DNA of 64,000 nucleotides from Variovorax flavidus (GTDB lineage Bacteria; Pseudomonadota; Gammaproteobacteria; Burkholderiales; Burkholderiaceae_C), in NCBI RefSeq assembly GCF_030317145.1, contig NZ_JASZYE010000001.1, positions 992,001 through 1,056,000 of the forward strand, read 5' to 3'. The position numbers and the translations under genes were made by a program. Under the pieces are notes generated by a model. It was not told where the DNA came from, ran no database searches, and saw only the letters and a list, made by a program, of their open reading frames with translations. Shown here piece after piece: positions 45,883 through 54,974 of the stretch; positions within the stretch are counted from its first letter, which is position 1, and each line of letters starts with the position of its first letter.

Positions 45883-47937
45883 TCAGAGCGGCGCTGCCGC
45901 CCGCTTCACCGAATCCCTGCCTGCCTCCGACGCCCCCGCGGTCGATGGCTGGTTCGACAAGAGCCCGGCAGCCTCGCAGGCCTGCACGAGCTCGACGACC
46001 GAGCGCACGCCCATCTTTTCCATGACCCGGCCGCGATGCTGCTTGACGGTCTGCTCCGCGATCAGCAGATCGGCCGCGATCTGCTTGTTCATGCGGCCCC
46101 TGATCACGTGCTCCATGATTTCGCGCTCGCGGGGCGAGAGTCTGTCGACCCGTCCCATCGCCGCGACCTGCGCCAGCTCGTGCCTGCGCCGGTCCGAGCT
46201 GTGTTCGATCGCGCGGCTCACGGCGGCCACCAGCACTTCGGCGTCCACCGGCTTTTCGAGGAAATCGGAAGCGCCGAGCTTCATTGCACCGATCCCGGAA
46301 GCCACCTCGCCGTGCCCGGTGACGAAGATGATGGGCGGCGCGCAACCCTTCTCCAGCAAGCGCTGCTGCAGCGCCTCGCCGGACAGGCCCGGCATGCGCA
46401 TGTCGAGCAGGATGCAGGCCACCTGGGGTGCGGGGGGCCGGGCAACGAACTCGTCAGCCGAGCCGTAGGAGGCGACGGTCCACCCTGCCCCTTCAAGCAG
46501 CCGTCCGAGTCCCTCCCTGACCGCGGGATCGTCGTCGATGACGCACACGACCTCTTCTGCGCCCCCGGATGCCGTCGACGGCTCCAGCTCGATGGACGCA
46601 GGGGGTGTGTGCGCGTCTGCGGTCTCTTCGGGCGCCGCCGGCAGCTCGAAGCGGAAGCTCGCCCCGCCGTCGGCGTTCGACTCGGCCCAGATGCGCCCGT
46701 TGTGCGATTCGACGATGGAGCGGCAGATCGCCAGGCCCAGACCCAGCCCTTCGTGCCGCGAGGTCCAGAACGGCTCGAAGATGGTTTCCAGCTCCCCGGG
46801 CGCGATGCCCTTGCCCATGTCGCGCACCGCGACCTCGACACTCCCGGCCTCGTTCCGCGAAACGTCGAGCCGCACGCAGCGCCGCGCCGGCTCGCCCGCT
46901 TGCATGGCCGAGGCGGCATTGAGCATCAGGTTGAGCACCACCTGCTCGATCTGGGCCTTGTCGCCCATGACCCGGCATCCCTCGGCGAGCTGCGTCTCGA
47001 CGCGAATGCCCTGCCTGAGCAGTTCGCTCTCCATCAGGCGGAGAACCTCGCGCAAGGCCACGGCAAGGTCGATGGGCTCGTGCTGGGTTTCGTCGTGCCG
47101 CAGCAGCGCACGCATGGCGCGGATGGTTTCCGCCGCCCGCTTGTCTTCCCGCACCACGGCTTCGAGGACGCTCTGAACGAGATCGAGCCTCGCATCGCCG
47201 CGTTCGAGGTACTTGAGACCCGCCTGCGCATTGCTCAGGATGGCGGCAAGCGGCTGGTTCAGTTCGTGGGCGATGGCAGCCGTGAGCGCGCTGACGCGTG
47301 CCACGCGGTCGGCATGCCAGACACGGCGCCTCAACTGCCGGGCCTCCTCCTCCGTTCGCGCCAGGGCCATGGCACCGCCCAGCAGCTCACCGACGATCTT
47401 GAGCCTGGCCACCATGTCGGGCGGCCAACTGCGAGCCGCGCGCACGGCCGCGAACGAGAGCACGCTGGTCACGCGCCCGCCGATGCGCAGCGGTATGGAA
47501 AGGTGCGAGCGCAGGCCAGTTTTCCGGCAATGCTCGGCTTCGTCGATCGCGTGGGCCGGCAGATCGTCCGGCAGCCTCGACATCGAAACCACGCGTCCTG
47601 CCCTCAACTCGCCGAGAAACCAGGGCAGCCGGTACGAGAAGCGGCCGCGCGGCAGCGCTTCCTGACCACTGGCGGCTGCCGAGCACAGCACGTTGAGGTA
47701 GTCCCCGGCCACCAGCTCGGCAAAGGTGCACCGGTCATAGCCGAGAAACGAAACCAGTTGGGACAGCGACCGTTCGGCCTTGGTCAGGAAGTCGGCGCTG
47801 GACACATCTGCGAAGCGCTCCGAGAGGTCGGCCAGCAGGCGTTCGAAAGCGAGCCGCTCCAACAGGATGGCTTCAGCGTCCGAGCGCTTTTCAGCGGCGT
47901 CGGCTTGGGTCGGGACTCTGGCCGGTTCCCGGCTCAT
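45883..47937 (-). CDS. One-chain GAF-histidine kinase-receiver-LuxR regulator (FixL/FixJ-like fusion)
   Basis: From the ATG at 47937 the protein has 684 residues and no membrane span. Domains in order: GAF (about 35-195); HisKA with [16 protein letters not shown] (His224); HATPase (about 325-435; DMGKGIAP at 373-380, GLGLGLAI near 397); receiver (about 463-580; Asp468-470, phospho-acceptor Asp512, Thr540, Lys562); LuxR/FixJ helix-turn-helix (about 597-655, [13 protein letters not shown] and [18 protein letters not shown]). A kinase and its DNA-binding response regulator are thus fused. It lies 41 bp upstream of pflB and is the best candidate to bind the shared operator at 35.0 and 49.9 kb. 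Confidence 0.9.
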   Translation of the reverse strand: MSREPARVPTQADAAEKRSDAEAILLERLAFERLLADLSERFADVSSADFLTKAERSLSQLVSFLGYDRCTFAELVAGDYLNVLCSAAASGQEALPRGRFSYRLPWFLGELRAGRVVSMSRLPDDLPAHAIDEAEHCRKTGLRSHLSIPLRIGGRVTSVLSFAAVRAARSWPPDMVARLKIVGELLGGAMALARTEEEARQLRRRVWHADRVARVSALTAAIAHELNQPLAAILSNAQAGLKYLERGDARLDLVQSVLEAVVREDKRAAETIRAMRALLRHDETQHEPIDLAVALREVLRLMESELLRQGIRVETQLAEGCRVMGDKAQIEQVVLNLMLNAASAMQAGEPARRCVRLDVSRNEAGSVEVAVRDMGKGIAPGELETIFEPFWTSRHEGLGLGLAICRSIVESHNGRIWAESNADGGASFRFELPAAPEETADAHTPPASIELEPSTASGGAEEVVCVIDDDPAVREGLGRLLEGAGWTVASYGSADEFVARPPAPQVACILLDMRMPGLSGEALQQRLLEKGCAPPIIFVTGHGEVASGIGAMKLGASDFLEKPVDAEVLVAAVSRAIEHSSDRRRHELAQVAAMGRVDRLSPREREIMEHVIRGRMNKQIAADLLIAEQTVKQHRGRVMEKMGVRSVVELVQACEAAGLLSNQPSTAGASEAGRDSVKRAAAPL

Positions 47938-48010
47938 TGATTCTTCCTCGCTCCTTGCGCGCCGGAACGCATGTGGTTGTAGGCCAACGCGCAAATCATC
48001 AAGCCGCCAT

Positions 48011-48024
48011 TCGACCGATGTCAA
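48011..48024 (-). promoter_or_regulatory. FNR/DNR-type box upstream of the kinase-pflB run
   Basis: On the minus strand the site reads TTGACATCGGTCGA: a perfect TTGAC half and a GTCGA half with one change. Its centre is about 41 bp from a start site that would have TACAAC (complement of 47976-47981) near the -10. It suggests low-oxygen or NO-responsive transcription of the kinase, pflB and downstream genes. Confidence 0.45.
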
Positions 48025-48058
48025 GCGGCGATGAGAGGTGGTGGTAACTTTCCTGTCC

Positions 48059-48460
48059 TCAAAGAGGTGGAGCATTTCGTCCATCGCTCTGCGCGACCCA
48101 TTCGATCGAATCCAGCAACGCCGCAGCATCCACCGGCTTGCGAAAGAAGTGCCGTGCACCCAGTTCGCGCGCCCTGCGCCGGGCAGTGGAGCTGTCGTTC
48201 GATGACAGGGCGATGACAGGCAGTTTTCCTGCAACGATATGCAACGAAGTGCGCACCGATGCTTCGCTCTTCCAGGCACTTGGCACGTCGAGCAGGACGC
48301 AGGCCGGATGGTCCTCTTGCACTTTGATCAAGAACTCTTCCACCGACGCGCAGGGCTTCGGCTCCAGGCCCGCGGCGTCCATCAGGCGCGAGAGGCCTTC
48401 GCGCACCGAGGCATCGCCGTCGACGACGTAGACGATTCGCAAGGGGCCCGATTTCGACAT
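48059..48460 (-). CDS. Single-domain response regulator receiver
   Basis: A 133-residue stand-alone receiver. Acidic pocket residues are Asp14 and Asp16 in YVVDGDASVRE, the phospho-acceptor is Asp58 in CVLLDVPSAW, the switch Ser86/87 in ALSSND, and Lys108 in FRKPVDA. The MPG that usually follows the phosphorylated Asp is replaced by VPSAW. No output domain. It could be a phosphate sink or partner of the fused kinase 121 bp downstream. AGGAG lies before the ATG. Confidence 0.87.
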   Translation of the reverse strand: MSKSGPLRIVYVVDGDASVREGLSRLMDAAGLEPKPCASVEEFLIKVQEDHPACVLLDVPSAWKSEASVRTSLHIVAGKLPVIALSSNDSSTARRRARELGARHFFRKPVDAAALLDSIEWVAQSDGRNAPPL

Positions 48461-48492
48461 TTCACGTGACTCCTGCCGACAGTGATCCGTCT

Positions 48493-49539
48493 CTAAATGA
48501 AGCGTTCGGCCTTCGAGAGCAGGTCTTCTTCCGGTGGCATCTCGGCCAGCGGACACCGCACGATGGCAATCACGACGTCGACGCCCTCTCCGATGGCCAG
48601 TTCCGTCATGACGAATTCGTTGAGCGGCCCGGGGTGGTCGCCATCCACCCGCACGCCCATGCGGCTCAGGCGCACCGGCGTCCGCTGCAGGCTCACCTGC
48701 TGCTCGGGGTGCGAGAACACGGCGTCGATGTGCTTGATGAAGGCGTCGAGCGTCGCGACGCCGGCCTTCGTCTCGATGTAGTCATGCACCGTCTCCTTGA
48801 GCTCGCGTTCGATCGCCGCGATCTGCGATCGCGTCTCGGTCGTGTCCTCCAGCAGCCCTGCGGCGCCATCCACCGCGAGCTTCACCAGCCGCAGGCGCGC
48901 GGCGAGCCAGGCCTTGCGCTCGCCGAGCTCGGCCGCCTTCATGTCCAGGTCGACGATGCGCTTCAGTGCGAGTTGCGCAAGGCGCCGGATGATGCGCCGC
49001 CCGACTTCCAGCCGCGTCGCGTCGGCCGTGGCCGACGGCGCAAAGAGCCGGTGGCCCGAAAAGCTCACCGTCGCGAGAGGCACGTCGTGCTGCACGCGGT
49101 CGCCGTGCTGCTGTACGCCCAGCACGGTGCGCTCCTCGCGCTTCATCGCCAGCAGCGCGAAGGCCTCGCCGGCTTCACGGTTCGACGGCACGCGGAAGAA
49201 CTCGCGCAGTTCCTTGCTGCGGCCGAGGAAGGCGGGCACTTCGTCGGCCGAGGCGAAGTAGGCATTCAGCCGGGGATCGCCGCTCCAGGCCGCGCGCGAC
49301 AGCAACAGCGGGTCCAGCGGCTGCCCGCCTATCGAGCGCAGGTGCGCGATCGTCTTGCGCACGCAGCCTTCGAGCTTGTCCGCATAGCGCGACTGCAGGC
49401 GGATGCGCGGGTCGACCGTCTCGACCACGAGTTCGGTCATGTCGGCGACCAGTTGCCGTTCCACCGCATCGTCGGCCTGCGAGCCATCCCGCCCGAACAA
49501 GGCCGAGACGACGCGATCGAACAATGTAGAGGGGCCCAT
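48493..49539 (-). CDS. Conserved-looking hypothetical protein, 348 aa
   Basis: Not recognised. The protein is soluble and mostly helical. It opens LFDRVVSALFGRDGSQADD, has a long arginine/leucine-rich helix (RRIIRRLAQLALKRIVDLDM) and an amphipathic coiled region around residues 200-260, then ends with a more beta-rich part (FVMTELAIGEGVDVVIAIVRC). It sits between the RRM gene and the receiver gene, 32-33 bp from each, so it belongs to the operon expressed from site B. Confidence 0.72.
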   Translation of the reverse strand: MGPSTLFDRVVSALFGRDGSQADDAVERQLVADMTELVVETVDPRIRLQSRYADKLEGCVRKTIAHLRSIGGQPLDPLLLSRAAWSGDPRLNAYFASADEVPAFLGRSKELREFFRVPSNREAGEAFALLAMKREERTVLGVQQHGDRVQHDVPLATVSFSGHRLFAPSATADATRLEVGRRIIRRLAQLALKRIVDLDMKAAELGERKAWLAARLRLVKLAVDGAAGLLEDTTETRSQIAAIERELKETVHDYIETKAGVATLDAFIKHIDAVFSHPEQQVSLQRTPVRLSRMGVRVDGDHPGPLNEFVMTELAIGEGVDVVIAIVRCPLAEMPPEEDLLSKAERFI

Positions 49540-49572
49540 GCTTCGCTCGCGGGAAGTCGGCCGGTGTTTGCG

Positions 49573-49821
49573 CTACCAGTCCATCTTCGGCACCCAGGCC
49601 CGCAGCACGCGGCCCTGGTAGGAGCGGCCGTTGATGCGCTGGGCCAGCGATTCGGCCTGGGCGCGCGACATTTCCACGTCGATCAGCGCAGTGGGGGTGC
49701 CGCTCTCGTTGGCCAGACGGATCTTGTCCGCCTGTGCAAAGCTGCTGAGCGCCTCGCGGATGCCGTCCTCGGTGACGTCGTCCGGGAGATTTCCTATGAC
49801 GATGTGCGTGGGTTGTTGCAT
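49573..49821 (-). CDS. Single-RRM RNA-binding protein, 82 aa
   Basis: The protein begins MQQPTHIVIGNLPDDVTEDG, the RNP2 motif IVIGNLP of an RNA recognition motif. The RNP1-like part is reduced (PTALIDVEMSRAQAESLAQRINGRSYQGRVLRAW), lacking the two aromatic residues. Bacterial single-RRM proteins are cold- or stress-linked RNA binders. It is the first gene of the minus-strand operon from regulatory site B, so it may be expressed ahead of the fermentation genes. Confidence 0.82.
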   Translation of the reverse strand: MQQPTHIVIGNLPDDVTEDGIREALSSFAQADKIRLANESGTPTALIDVEMSRAQAESLAQRINGRSYQGRVLRAWVPKMDW

Positions 49822-49852
49822 GGTCGCCCTCTGCGCGAATGAGAACGCATCC

Positions 49853-49928
49853 ACGTTAGTACCTGCTTGCCGAGGCGAAAATCCTACTTTGGTCGGATTC
49901 CCAGGCGGCGAGGCGCAAGCGCAAGCTC
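49853..49928. promoter_or_regulatory. Bidirectional operator/promoter, site B (RRM run / GNAT-DUF3141-pta run)
   Basis: The core at 49880-49899 reads AATCCTACTTTGGTCGGATT, one base different from site A. CAAGCT (49922-49927) on the plus side and TAACGT (complement of 49853-49858) on the minus side lie at 35.5 and 33.5 bp from the centre of the 21-bp core (49879-49899), exactly as at site A. The plus-side GCGCAAGCTC decamer is identical in both. Confidence 0.65.
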
Positions 49929-49965
49929 TCGCATCCCCCGAACACGCGCACCAGAGGTCCGACTC

Positions 49966-50538
49966 ATGAACGCAGCCGAGTACCTTGCGCTCGAAATCCT
50001 GCGCGACGGCCGCCCCGTGCGCATCCGCGCGCTGAAGCCCTCGGACCGCGAATCCATGCTCGCGGCAGTCGGCCGCACCGGCGACGCCTCCCTCTACCGC
50101 CGCTTCTTCTCGCCCAAGCACAGCTTCAGCGAGCGCGAGATCGCCTATTACATGGAGGTGGATTTCGTCAGCCACGTCGCGTTGGCCGCCGAACTGGAGG
50201 AAAACGGCCAGCCGGTGATCGCCGGCGGCGGCCGCTACATCGTGTCGGAGCCGGGATGCGCCGAGATGGCCTTCGCGGTCGACGATCCGCACCAGGGGCT
50301 GGGCATCGGCAAGCTGCTGATGCGCCATCTGACCCTGATCGCCCGGGCGTCGCATCTCGACACATTGAAGGCCGAAGTGCTCGCCGACAACACGCCGATG
50401 CTGGCAGTATTCAAGGCGAGCGGCCTGCCACTGAAACTCAAGCGCGATGGCAGCGTGACCCACGTGCACATGGATTGCCGCCACAGTTCTGAAACAAAGG
50501 GCGAGGACGATGGCCCTTCGATCCAAGGAGCGCATTGA
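49966..50538 (+). CDS. GNAT-family N-acetyltransferase
   Basis: The 190-residue GNAT has VRIRALKPSDRESMLAAVGRTG at the start, the acetyl-CoA site in FAVDDPHQGLGIGKLLMRHLT (Q/R-x-x-G-x-G/A pattern), and a final strand pair. Its target could be a protein lysine or a small amine. The lysine acetyltransferase link to acetyl-CoA status makes its place before pta and ackA suggestive. It overlaps the DUF3141 gene by one base (TGATG). Confidence 0.85.
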   Translation: MNAAEYLALEILRDGRPVRIRALKPSDRESMLAAVGRTGDASLYRRFFSPKHSFSEREIAYYMEVDFVSHVALAAELEENGQPVIAGGGRYIVSEPGCAEMAFAVDDPHQGLGIGKLLMRHLTLIARASHLDTLKAEVLADNTPMLAVFKASGLPLKLKRDGSVTHVHMDCRHSSETKGEDDGPSIQGAH

Positions 50539-52757
50539 TGGCCGACAAAGCCCCTCCCCCCGACCTCTCCCGTTCCGCACTGTCCACACTGTGGCCGATG
50601 AAGGCCGCGCAGGCCGCCGCCGAGTACGGCATCGACGCCTGGCAGCGTTCCATCCTCACCATGGACGTGCTGCGCGAGCGCGGCAACCAGTACCTCGAAC
50701 ACGCCAAGTCCGGCAAGCCGCCGGTCCTCGTCTTCGACTACGACATGGTGCTCGACGCGCGGGAGTTTCCGAAGCCCGCGAACTACGCGCTGGTGCGCAT
50801 CAAGCCCGACGCGAGCCACGCCAAGACGGACGTGAAGAAGCGGCCTTTCGTCGTGATCGATCCGCGCGCAGGCCACGGACCGGGCATCGGCGGCTTCAAG
50901 ATGGACAGCGAGATCGGCATCGCGCTGCAGCACGGCCATCCGTGCTACTTCGTGATGTTCTTTCCGTACCCGATGCCGGGCCAGACCATCGAATCGGTCT
51001 GCGCCGCCGAGATCGCCTTCATGAAGAAGGTCAACGAACTGCATCCCGACGCCGAAGGCAAGCCCTTCGTCATCGGCAATTGCCAGGGCGGCTGGGCGCT
51101 CATCATGCTCGCGGCGCTGGCGCCCCAGCACGTCGGCCCGATCCTGCTGGCGGGATCGCCCGTGTCGTACTGGGCCGGCGTCGAGGGCAAGAACCCGATG
51201 CGCTATTCGGGCGGGCTGCTGGGCGGCACCTGGCTGGCTTCGCTCGCCGGCGACCTGGGGCACGGCAAGTTCGACGGCGCCTATCTGGTCAACAACTTCG
51301 AGAGCCTGAATCCCTCGAACACCTACTGGTCCAAGCTCTACAACCTGTACTCGCAGGTGGACACCGAGCGCGAGCGCTTCCTCGAATTCGAGAAATGGTG
51401 GGGCGGCCTCTTCCTCATGAACAAGGAGGAGATGGAATGGATCACGAAGAACCTCTTCGTCGGCAACAAGCTGTCGGCCGGCGAAGTCGAGTCCTTCGAT
51501 GGCAAGCACCGCGTGGACATCCGCAACATCCGCACGCCGATCGTCGTGTTCGCGTCATGGGGCGACAACATCACGCCGCCGCAACAGGCGCTCAACTGGA
51601 TTCCCGATTCCTATGCGAACGTGGACGAGATCCGCCTGAACGAACAGACCATCGTCTACTGCCTGCACGAGAAGATCGGCCACCTGGGCATCTTCGTCTC
51701 CGCCGGCGTCGCCAAGCGCGAGACCTCCGAACTGGCCAGTGCGCTCGACCTCATCGAGACCTTGCCGCCCGGACTCTACGAGGCCGTGATCCAGGACACG
51801 CAGCCCGACATGCCCGGCCTCGCCTACCTCGAAGGCCGCTACCTGATCCAGTTCGTGCCGCGCACCATCGAGGACATCCTCGCGCTCGATGATGGACGCA
51901 AGGACGAGCAGGCCTTCGAGGTCGTCAATCGCGTGGCCCAGATCAACCAGGGGCTCTACGACACCTTCGCCTCGCCGCTGGTCAAGGCCATGACGAACGA
52001 AGCCAGCGCGGAGGCGGCGCGGGCCGCGAACCCGTCGCGCATGGAGCGCTGGGGCCTGTCCAACCTCAATCCATGGATGTTCTGGGTGCAGGCCATGGCC
52101 GAGAACGTGCGCGCCAACCGCCTCCCCGCCGCGCCGGACAACCCCTTCACGAAGGCCGAGCGCGAAGTCTCCGGCCGCATCGAGGAATCCCTCGACCGCG
52201 TGCGCGACGTGCGCGACGAGATGTCCGAGCGCATGTTCAAGGCGATCTACGAGGCACCGTGGCTCGCCGCGGCCGTCGGCCTCGGGGCCGACGCGCTGGG
52301 CCGACGCGGGCCGAAGTCGGCGACGTGGGAGCAGGACGAACTCAAGCGCCTCAAGCGGGCGGAGATCGAATCGCAGTTCGAGACCGGCACGCTGGCGGAT
52401 GCGTGGGCACGACTGTTGCTGTACGTGCGTCGTGAGGAAAACGTGGTCGACGAACGCCCCTACAACCTGATGCGCCGCATGATCGACGAGATGGAGCCCG
52501 AGCACCGCCCGTCGCTCGCGACGATCAAGGCCGCGATGAAGCGGCAGGCCTTCGTGGTCGCGCTCGACGAGGAGCGCGCCATCGCCGCCCTGCCGGGGCT
52601 CATGCCCGAGATGCATCAGCGCCGCAAGGTTGTCGAGGCCGCGCGGAAAGTGGCGAGCGCCCGCGGCAAGCCCACGGCGCACCAGGAAGAGCGTTTTCGC
52701 CGCGTGGCAAGCATCCTGTCGCTCGATGCGCCGGTGCGGCCGCGCAGGGCGGCCTGA
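50538..52757 (+). CDS. DUF3141 protein with PhaC-like alpha/beta-hydrolase core
   Basis: A 739-residue protein. The first 400 residues form an alpha/beta-hydrolase fold with the nucleophile elbow IGNCQGGWALIM; the nucleophile is Cys182 (G-x-C-x-G) as in PHA synthases rather than Ser. VIDPRAGHGPGIGGFKMDSE and FASWGDNITPPQQALNWI (acid-residue region) precede and follow it. The second half is helical and of unknown role. DUF3141 genes commonly stand before pta, ackA and fabI, as here. Polymerase, hydrolase or acyl-transfer activity is possible; none is demonstrated by sequence. Confidence 0.85.
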   Translation: MADKAPPPDLSRSALSTLWPMKAAQAAAEYGIDAWQRSILTMDVLRERGNQYLEHAKSGKPPVLVFDYDMVLDAREFPKPANYALVRIKPDASHAKTDVKKRPFVVIDPRAGHGPGIGGFKMDSEIGIALQHGHPCYFVMFFPYPMPGQTIESVCAAEIAFMKKVNELHPDAEGKPFVIGNCQGGWALIMLAALAPQHVGPILLAGSPVSYWAGVEGKNPMRYSGGLLGGTWLASLAGDLGHGKFDGAYLVNNFESLNPSNTYWSKLYNLYSQVDTERERFLEFEKWWGGLFLMNKEEMEWITKNLFVGNKLSAGEVESFDGKHRVDIRNIRTPIVVFASWGDNITPPQQALNWIPDSYANVDEIRLNEQTIVYCLHEKIGHLGIFVSAGVAKRETSELASALDLIETLPPGLYEAVIQDTQPDMPGLAYLEGRYLIQFVPRTIEDILALDDGRKDEQAFEVVNRVAQINQGLYDTFASPLVKAMTNEASAEAARAANPSRMERWGLSNLNPWMFWVQAMAENVRANRLPAAPDNPFTKAEREVSGRIEESLDRVRDVRDEMSERMFKAIYEAPWLAAAVGLGADALGRRGPKSATWEQDELKRLKRAEIESQFETGTLADAWARLLLYVRREENVVDERPYNLMRRMIDEMEPEHRPSLATIKAAMKRQAFVVALDEERAIAALPGLMPEMHQRRKVVEAARKVASARGKPTAHQEERFRRVASILSLDAPVRPRRAA

Positions 52758-52792
52758 ACGCCGCGACCCATTGACAAGCACGGAGGTTCCCC

Positions 52793-53728
52793 ATGAGTCA
52801 CGACAAGTACGACCGTCTCATCGAGTTCGCGAGATCGCTTGAACCCGTGGCCACGGCGGTGGCGCATCCATGCGACGCGAGTTCGCTCTCCGGCGCGCTC
52901 GATGCCGCGCGCCTGGGCCTGATCCGGCCCATCCTCATCGGGCCGTTGGCGAAGATCGAAGCCGTGGCCAAGGAGAACAACCTGGATCTTTCAGGCTGCG
53001 AGCTGGTGGACGCGCCTCACAGCCACGCCGCCGCCACGAAGGCGGTCGAGCTGGTGCAGGCCGGCAAGGCCGAGGCCCTCATGAAAGGCAGCCTGCACAC
53101 CGACGAACTCATGGCCGCCGTGGTGCGCAAGGACACCGGCCTGCGCACCGCGCGCCGCATCAGCCACTGCTTCGTCATGGATGTGCCCGCGCACGAAGAT
53201 GCCCTGATCATTTCAGACGCGGCCGTGAACATCGCGCCCACGCTCGAAGAGAAAGTCGACATCGTGCAGAACGCCATCGACCTGGCCCATGCCCTGCGCC
53301 AGTCCGATGTGCGCGTCGCCATCCTGTCGGCCATGGAGACCGTCAATCCCAAGGTGCCTTCGACGATCGAGGCCGCGGCCCTGTGCAAGATGGCGGATCG
53401 CGGCCAGATCACCGGCGCCATCCTCGACGGGCCGCTGGCGCTCGACAACGCGATCAACCTGGAGGCCGCCGGCATCAAGAAGATCGTCTCGCCGGTCGCC
53501 GGCCGGGCGAACGTGCTCATCGTGCCCAACCTCGAATCCGGCAACATGCTGGCCAAGAGCCTGAGCTTCCTCGCGCACGCCGACTCGGCAGGCATCGTTC
53601 TGGGTGCAAAGGTGCCGATCATCCTCACCAGCCGCGCCGATTCGGTGACCGCGCGGCTCGCGTCGTGCGCCGTTGCGGTGCTGGTGGCGCAAGCGCGGCG
53701 TGACAGCGCGGCGAAGGTGATTGCATGA
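52793..53728 (+). CDS. pta: Phosphate acetyltransferase (Pta/Ptb-like)
   Basis: The 311-residue protein is the short phosphate acetyl/butyryltransferase type. Motifs: IEFARSLEPVATAVAHPCDASSL, LMKGSLHTDELMAAVVR, RRISHCFVMDVP, ILSAMETVNPKVPSTIEAAALCKM and NLESGNMLAKSLSFLAHA. It converts acetyl-CoA and phosphate to acetyl phosphate, the substrate of the next gene. An N-terminal hydratase domain seen in some bifunctional relatives is absent. A GGAGG site precedes the ATG. Confidence 0.9.
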   Translation: MSHDKYDRLIEFARSLEPVATAVAHPCDASSLSGALDAARLGLIRPILIGPLAKIEAVAKENNLDLSGCELVDAPHSHAAATKAVELVQAGKAEALMKGSLHTDELMAAVVRKDTGLRTARRISHCFVMDVPAHEDALIISDAAVNIAPTLEEKVDIVQNAIDLAHALRQSDVRVAILSAMETVNPKVPSTIEAAALCKMADRGQITGAILDGPLALDNAINLEAAGIKKIVSPVAGRANVLIVPNLESGNMLAKSLSFLAHADSAGIVLGAKVPIILTSRADSVTARLASCAVAVLVAQARRDSAAKVIA

Positions 53729-53786
53729 GCGCCGCCCGGCCGCCCGAAGGCGCTCGCACCGCAGTGCGATGCGCGGAGGTCACGCA

Positions 53787-54974
53787 ATGAGCGACGCGAT
53801 CGTCGTCCTCAACGCGGGCTCGTCGAGCCTCAAGTTCTCACTGTTCGCGGGCATGGACGACCTGCCCTTCGTCGCGGGCGGACAGGTTTCGGGCCTGTAC
53901 ACCGCGTCGCCGCGCTTCGTCGGCAAGGACGCTGGCGGCAAGCAGGTCGCCGAGAAACAGTGGGATGCCAACGCCAAGCTGGACCACCACGGCGCCATCG
54001 TGCACATCGTCGAATGGCTGAGGTCCACGCACGGCCACGAGCACCGGCTCGCCGCAGTCGGCCACCGGGTGGTGCACGGCGGCATGGACTACGCGGCGCC
54101 GGTGCGGGTCGACAGCGAAGTGGTAGCTCGGCTGGAGAAGCTGGTGCCGCTCGCGCCACTGCACCAGCCGCACAACCTGGAGCCCATTCGCGCCCTGCTG
54201 GATCGCGCGCCCGACCTGCCGCAGGTCGCCTGCTTCGACACCGCCGCGCATCGCTCCAACCCGCCGCTGGCCCAGATGTTCGCGTTGCCGAAGGAGCTTT
54301 CCGACGCGGGCGTGAGGCGCTACGGCTTCCACGGCCTCTCGTACGAGTACATCGCATCGGTGCTGCCGAAGTTTGATGCGCGCGCCGCCAGCGGCAAGAC
54401 GGTGGTGCTGCACCTCGGCAACGGCGCCAGCATGTGCGCCCTGCAGGCCGGCCGCAGCATCGCCAGCACCATGGGCTTCACCGCCGTCGACGGCCTGCCG
54501 ATGGGCACGCGCTGCGGCGCGCTGGACCCGGGCGTGATCCTCTATCTCATGAACGAGCGCGGCATGGATACGCGAGCCGTCGAGAAGCTGATCTACAGCC
54601 AGTCCGGCCTGCTCGGCGTGTCCGGCGTGTCGAGCGACATGCGCGAACTGCTCGCATCCGAGCAGCCGCAGGCGAAGGTCGCGGTCGACCTCTTCATCTA
54701 CCGCATCGGCCGCGAACTCGGATCGCTCGTCGCTGCGCTGGGCGGGCTCGACGCCATCGTCTTCACCGCGGGCATCGGCGAGCACGCCGCCGAGGTGCGC
54801 GAGCGCATCTGCCGGCAAGCTGCGTGGCTGGGTGTCGAACTCGACCCCGATGCCAACGCGAGCCGGGGTCCCTGCATCAGCACGCCGGGCAGCCGCGTCG
54901 CCGTGTGGGTGATCCCGACCAACGAGGAACTAATGATCGCCCGGCACACGCGGGATTTGCTCACACGAGGATGA
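53787..54974 (+). CDS. ackA: Acetate kinase
   Basis: A 395-residue acetate/propionate kinase: VLNAGSSSLKFSLFAG (phosphate-1), AVGHRVVHGG, FGFHGLSYEYI-type segment (RYGFHGLSYEYIASV), LHLGNGASMCA, MGFTAVDGLPMGTRCGALDPG and FTAGIGEHAAEVRERIC. It makes ATP and acetate from acetyl phosphate. GGAGG lies 7 bp before the ATG at 53787. fabI starts inside its stop codon (ATGA). Confidence 0.94.
   Translation: MSDAIVVLNAGSSSLKFSLFAGMDDLPFVAGGQVSGLYTASPRFVGKDAGGKQVAEKQWDANAKLDHHGAIVHIVEWLRSTHGHEHRLAAVGHRVVHGGMDYAAPVRVDSEVVARLEKLVPLAPLHQPHNLEPIRALLDRAPDLPQVACFDTAAHRSNPPLAQMFALPKELSDAGVRRYGFHGLSYEYIASVLPKFDARAASGKTVVLHLGNGASMCALQAGRSIASTMGFTAVDGLPMGTRCGALDPGVILYLMNERGMDTRAVEKLIYSQSGLLGVSGVSSDMRELLASEQPQAKVAVDLFIYRIGRELGSLVAALGGLDAIVFTAGIGEHAAEVRERICRQAAWLGVELDPDANASRGPCISTPGSRVAVWVIPTNEELMIARHTRDLLTRG

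Noticed and set aside
43559..47940. Plus-strand open frames of 766 and 716 codons opposite pflB and the kinase gene
   Set aside because: Both lie antisense to genes with clear catalytic motifs and have no family features.
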